In this document: piece after piece, positions 61,926 to 64,000 of the stretch
How the letters are laid out: the number at the start of each line of letters is the position of its first letter
Numbering within the stretch: the stretch's first letter is position 1
NCBI RefSeq assembly: GCF_900113285.1
Contig: NZ_FOOT01000009.1
Span: 1 to 64,000 of the forward strand
Reading direction: 5' to 3'
Length of the DNA: 64,000 nucleotides
DNA from: Pontibacter chinhatensis
GTDB lineage: Bacteria > Bacteroidota > Bacteroidia > Cytophagales > Hymenobacteraceae
Position numbers and translations under genes: made by a program
Notes under the pieces: model-generated
Seen by the model: the letters and a program-made list of their open reading frames with translations, nothing else
What the model was told of the DNA's origin: nothing
The model's database searches: none

Positions 61926-62441
61926 ACCAGTTAAAACTGAAGAAACGCTGAGCCTTTCCGCGTTGACTGAGCCCTTTTCCAGTTGCGGAGAAAGCATTTC
62001 ATCTATAGTATTTTATAAATTGCCCTCATTTGGGATGCTGGTACCCCTCCGTTTTCGGCGGCACTATTGCCCCGTGCGGATTTGCTGCGGCAGCGGCTAG
62101 AAACAGGCGATTTTTTATACTTGCACTCCTGTTGATTAACAAGTGTAACGGCAAAGCATTTTCATGCGATTCTGGCGCGGGAGCAGCATCTGACCGAGGA
62201 ACGGGCAAAAAAAGGCGCTTTGCTAATCTGCTCTATATGCTTCAAATTTGGGTTAGTATTGTTAATATTGCGCGAACATCGGGCTCTTAGGGCTCAGCCT
62301 TTGTTTTTACATGGCAAGCAGGCGAATTTACACTTTTGCGGCACCTGCGGGCTAAGGCAGTTGCGGGTTCCGGTAACCGGTTGCTGCTGTAGAAAGTATA
62401 AGCAAAGGCAGCGCACAGGATTTTTATAAGTTTTTCGATTC
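61926..62441. other. Gene-free stretch between pabA and the hydrolase operon
   Basis: This 516-base gap is of average composition, has two AAGTATA/TATACTT words (near 62116 and 62395) and no TAnnTTTG box close to the next start. I found no open frame with family resemblance, no tRNA-like cloverleaf and no strong hairpin. It may contain remnants of a decayed gene. Confidence 0.4.
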
Positions 62442-63215
62442 ATGAATTTACAAGTCAAACAAGAAGGAGATTATCAGTATATTGATGAGGGAGAAGGAGA
62501 AGTGCTGCTGCTGTTGCACGGGCTTTTCGGGGCACTCAGTAACTGGAACGGCGTTGTAAAACATTTCTCGAAGAACTACCGTGTGGTTATCCCGCTCATG
62601 CCGATTTATGAAATGCCACTGCACAAGGCGGGCGTGCCCGGCCTGGTGAACTTTGTGGAAGGTTTCGTGAAGATGAAAAAGCTGCGGGACCTGACGCTGC
62701 TCGGCAACTCGCTTGGCGGGCATGTGGGGCTGGTGTACACGCTTGATAACCCGACGATGGTAAAGCGCCTGGTGCTTACCGGCAGCTCGGGCCTGTTCGA
62801 GGACTCGATGGGAGGCTCGTTCCCCAAGCGCGGCAACTATGCTTATGTGGAGGAGCGCGTGGGCTATACGTTCTACGACCCCAAAACGGCCACCCGGGAG
62901 CTGGTGGATGAGGTGTTCTCCATTACGAACAGCAACGCCAAGTGCCTGCGCATCATTTCCATCGCCAAGTCGGCCCAACGGCATAACATGGCGAAAGATA
63001 TCACAAACATACAGGTGCCCACGTTGTTAATATGGGGACTGAATGATACTATTACGCCGCCTCTGGTGGCCTACGAATTCAATAGGCTGATTAAGAGCTC
63101 CGAGCTATACTTTATTGATAAGTGCGGACACGCGCCAATGATGGAACATCCGGAGAAGTTTAACAGTATCTTAGAGAAATATTTAGAGAGAACCCCCATA
63201 GCCTCACCTGTATGA
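62442..63215 (+). CDS. Alpha/beta fold hydrolase
   Basis: A 257-residue hydrolase: the oxyanion region LLLLHGLFGALSNWNGVVKHF, the nucleophile elbow GNSLGG (Ser at about residue 89), an acid in LIWGLNDTITPP and the late histidine in IDKCGHAPMMEHP. It belongs to the same broad superfamily as the esterase at 55629 but is not close to it. The substrate is unknown. Its stop overlaps the ATG of the CBS gene (ATGA), so the two are translationally coupled. Confidence 0.9.
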   Translation: MNLQVKQEGDYQYIDEGEGEVLLLLHGLFGALSNWNGVVKHFSKNYRVVIPLMPIYEMPLHKAGVPGLVNFVEGFVKMKKLRDLTLLGNSLGGHVGLVYTLDNPTMVKRLVLTGSSGLFEDSMGGSFPKRGNYAYVEERVGYTFYDPKTATRELVDEVFSITNSNAKCLRIISIAKSAQRHNMAKDITNIQVPTLLIWGLNDTITPPLVAYEFNRLIKSSELYFIDKCGHAPMMEHPEKFNSILEKYLERTPIASPV

Positions 63216-63877
63216 TTGCCGAAGAACTCATCAACCAAATGATACCGCCGCTAAAGCTCTACGACACCGTGGAGAAGGCTTTGCGTTGGATGGATGAGTT
63301 CCGCGTAAACGAGTTGCCCGTGGTGAGCAACCGCAAGTATATGGGGCTGGCCACCGAGCTTAGCCTTATTGAACTGCCCGACCGCACGCAGCCGCTCAAA
63401 GACCTAGAGCTGCAATATAAAGATGTGCACGTGCAGGGACCGCAGCACTTTTACGATGTGATGGAGGCCGCCATCAAAAATAAAATACAAGTAGTGGCCG
63501 TGCTGGACGACGAGCAGGACTACATGGGCGTGATCACGATCAACGATACCTTGGCGGCTTTCGGGCAGATGTCGGCGCTGCAAGGCTCGGGAAGTATACT
63601 GGTGCTCTCCATGCCCGAGCGCGATTACTCGCTGGCCCAGATCAGCCGCCTGATAGAGGAGGAGAACGTGAAGATCCTCAGCGCCTACGTGTCGCCGGAC
63701 GAGCTGGACCCTTACAAAATCAAGCTCACGCTCAAGCTCAACACCAACGACCTGAGCCGTATCATTGCCACCCTGGAGCGCTTTGAGTACCGCATTACCG
63801 CCCAATTTAACGACAACACCGAATACGACGTGGGCCGCGACCGGCTCGACATGCTCTTTAAATACCTCGATATTTAA
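63212..63877 (+). CDS. CBS domain protein with ACT-like C-terminus
   Basis: A 221-residue protein with two CBS domains in tandem (about residues 1-125: AEELINQMIPPLKLYDTVEKAL, and YKDVHVQGPQHFYDVMEAAIKN then QDYMGVITINDTLAAFGQM), which bind adenosine nucleotides as energy sensors. The remaining part (SILVLSMPERDYSLAQISRL and KIKLTLKLNTNDLSRIIATL) has the beta-alpha-beta pattern of ACT-like domains. It lies in an operon with the hydrolase (4-base overlap) and with the next gene, whose ATG overlaps its TAA. Confidence 0.88.
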   Translation: MIAEELINQMIPPLKLYDTVEKALRWMDEFRVNELPVVSNRKYMGLATELSLIELPDRTQPLKDLELQYKDVHVQGPQHFYDVMEAAIKNKIQVVAVLDDEQDYMGVITINDTLAAFGQMSALQGSGSILVLSMPERDYSLAQISRLIEEENVKILSAYVSPDELDPYKIKLTLKLNTNDLSRIIATLERFEYRITAQFNDNTEYDVGRDRLDMLFKYLDI

Positions 63878-64000
63878 TGCTGGCGCGGATGCTGCTGCGG
63901 ATCCTCCCTCTTATACTTATACTTTTATCCGGAGCCGCTGCGCTGGCTAACCCTTGCCAGGAACCTGCCGTGGTAATCACCGGTATCAGCCTGTCGGGCA
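63877..64000 (+). CDS. 5' end of an exported protein gene, truncated by the window
   Basis: The ATG overlaps the TAA of the CBS gene (TAATG), so it is the third gene of the operon. The visible 41 residues are a signal peptide (MLARMLLRILPLILILLSGA, cleavage likely after ALA) and the start NPCQEPAVVITGISLSG. The stretch VVITGISLSG resembles the first strand of a POTRA domain, as in BamA/TamA-type outer-membrane assembly proteins; that is only a hint. The tandem ATACTTATACTT within the signal peptide is another pair of the AAGTATA word. Confidence 0.65.
   Translation, partial: MLARMLLRILPLILILLSGAAALANPCQEPAVVITGISLSG

Noticed and set aside
61926-62441. Possible RNA gene in the gap after pabA
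   Set aside because: I looked for a tRNA cloverleaf, a known riboswitch or strong conserved hairpins and saw none; only short, weak inverted repeats are present.

Overview
The window looks like chromosomal DNA of a Bacteroidota member, most likely the Cytophagales family Hymenobacteraceae. A Pontibacter-like genus is my inference. The evidence is two tandem SusC/SusD pairs, a TonB receptor paired with a DUF4249 lipoprotein, Bacteroidota-typical families (DUF4834, DUF5686, DUF4230, YfhO), a MurF-alanine racemase fusion, a CarB without its MGS domain, and promoter boxes of the form TAnnTTTG. I see no tRNA, rRNA, insertion sequence, prophage or CRISPR array.

Layout. 1-12 kb: small membrane and lipoproteins, a GNAT-lipocalin pair, yajQ, a TerC protein, an M28 membrane peptidase, an M19 dipeptidase, a PAP2 phosphatase and a zinc phospholipase C-like protein. 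12-19 kb: an MsrA homologue with altered active-site residues, a DUF3616 protein, two lipoproteins with Thr-Gly tandem repeats flanking an HTTM membrane protein, and a DsbA-like oxidoreductase. 19-34 kb: carB, YfhO, a D-cysteine desulfhydrase-like enzyme, recX, two DMT exporters and a DUF5686 protein, separated by mosaic non-coding repeats. 35-40 kb: the murF-alr fusion and feoA-feoB. 40.7-54.7 kb: three outer-membrane uptake systems in a row (SusC-SusD, SusC-SusD, TonB receptor-DUF4249). 54.7-64 kb, mostly housekeeping: an RsmI-like methylase, esterase, pdxJ-mnmH-selD operon, YqeY, CvpA, pabA, and an alpha/beta hydrolase-CBS operon running off the end.

The strongest unexplained signal is the heptamer AAGTATA (reverse TATACTT). 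It occurs about twenty times more often than chance in the stretches I hand counted, inside genes in all reading frames and between genes, and several times as inverted pairs. It is much sparser in the SusC/SusD block. It resembles genome-wide iterated words such as cyanobacterial HIP1 or DNA uptake sequences, but its role here is unknown. Other signals are several families of palindromic intergenic repeats, a three-segment alternative hairpin ahead of the second susC, and a 10-bp inverted repeat that runs into the start codon of the TonB receptor.
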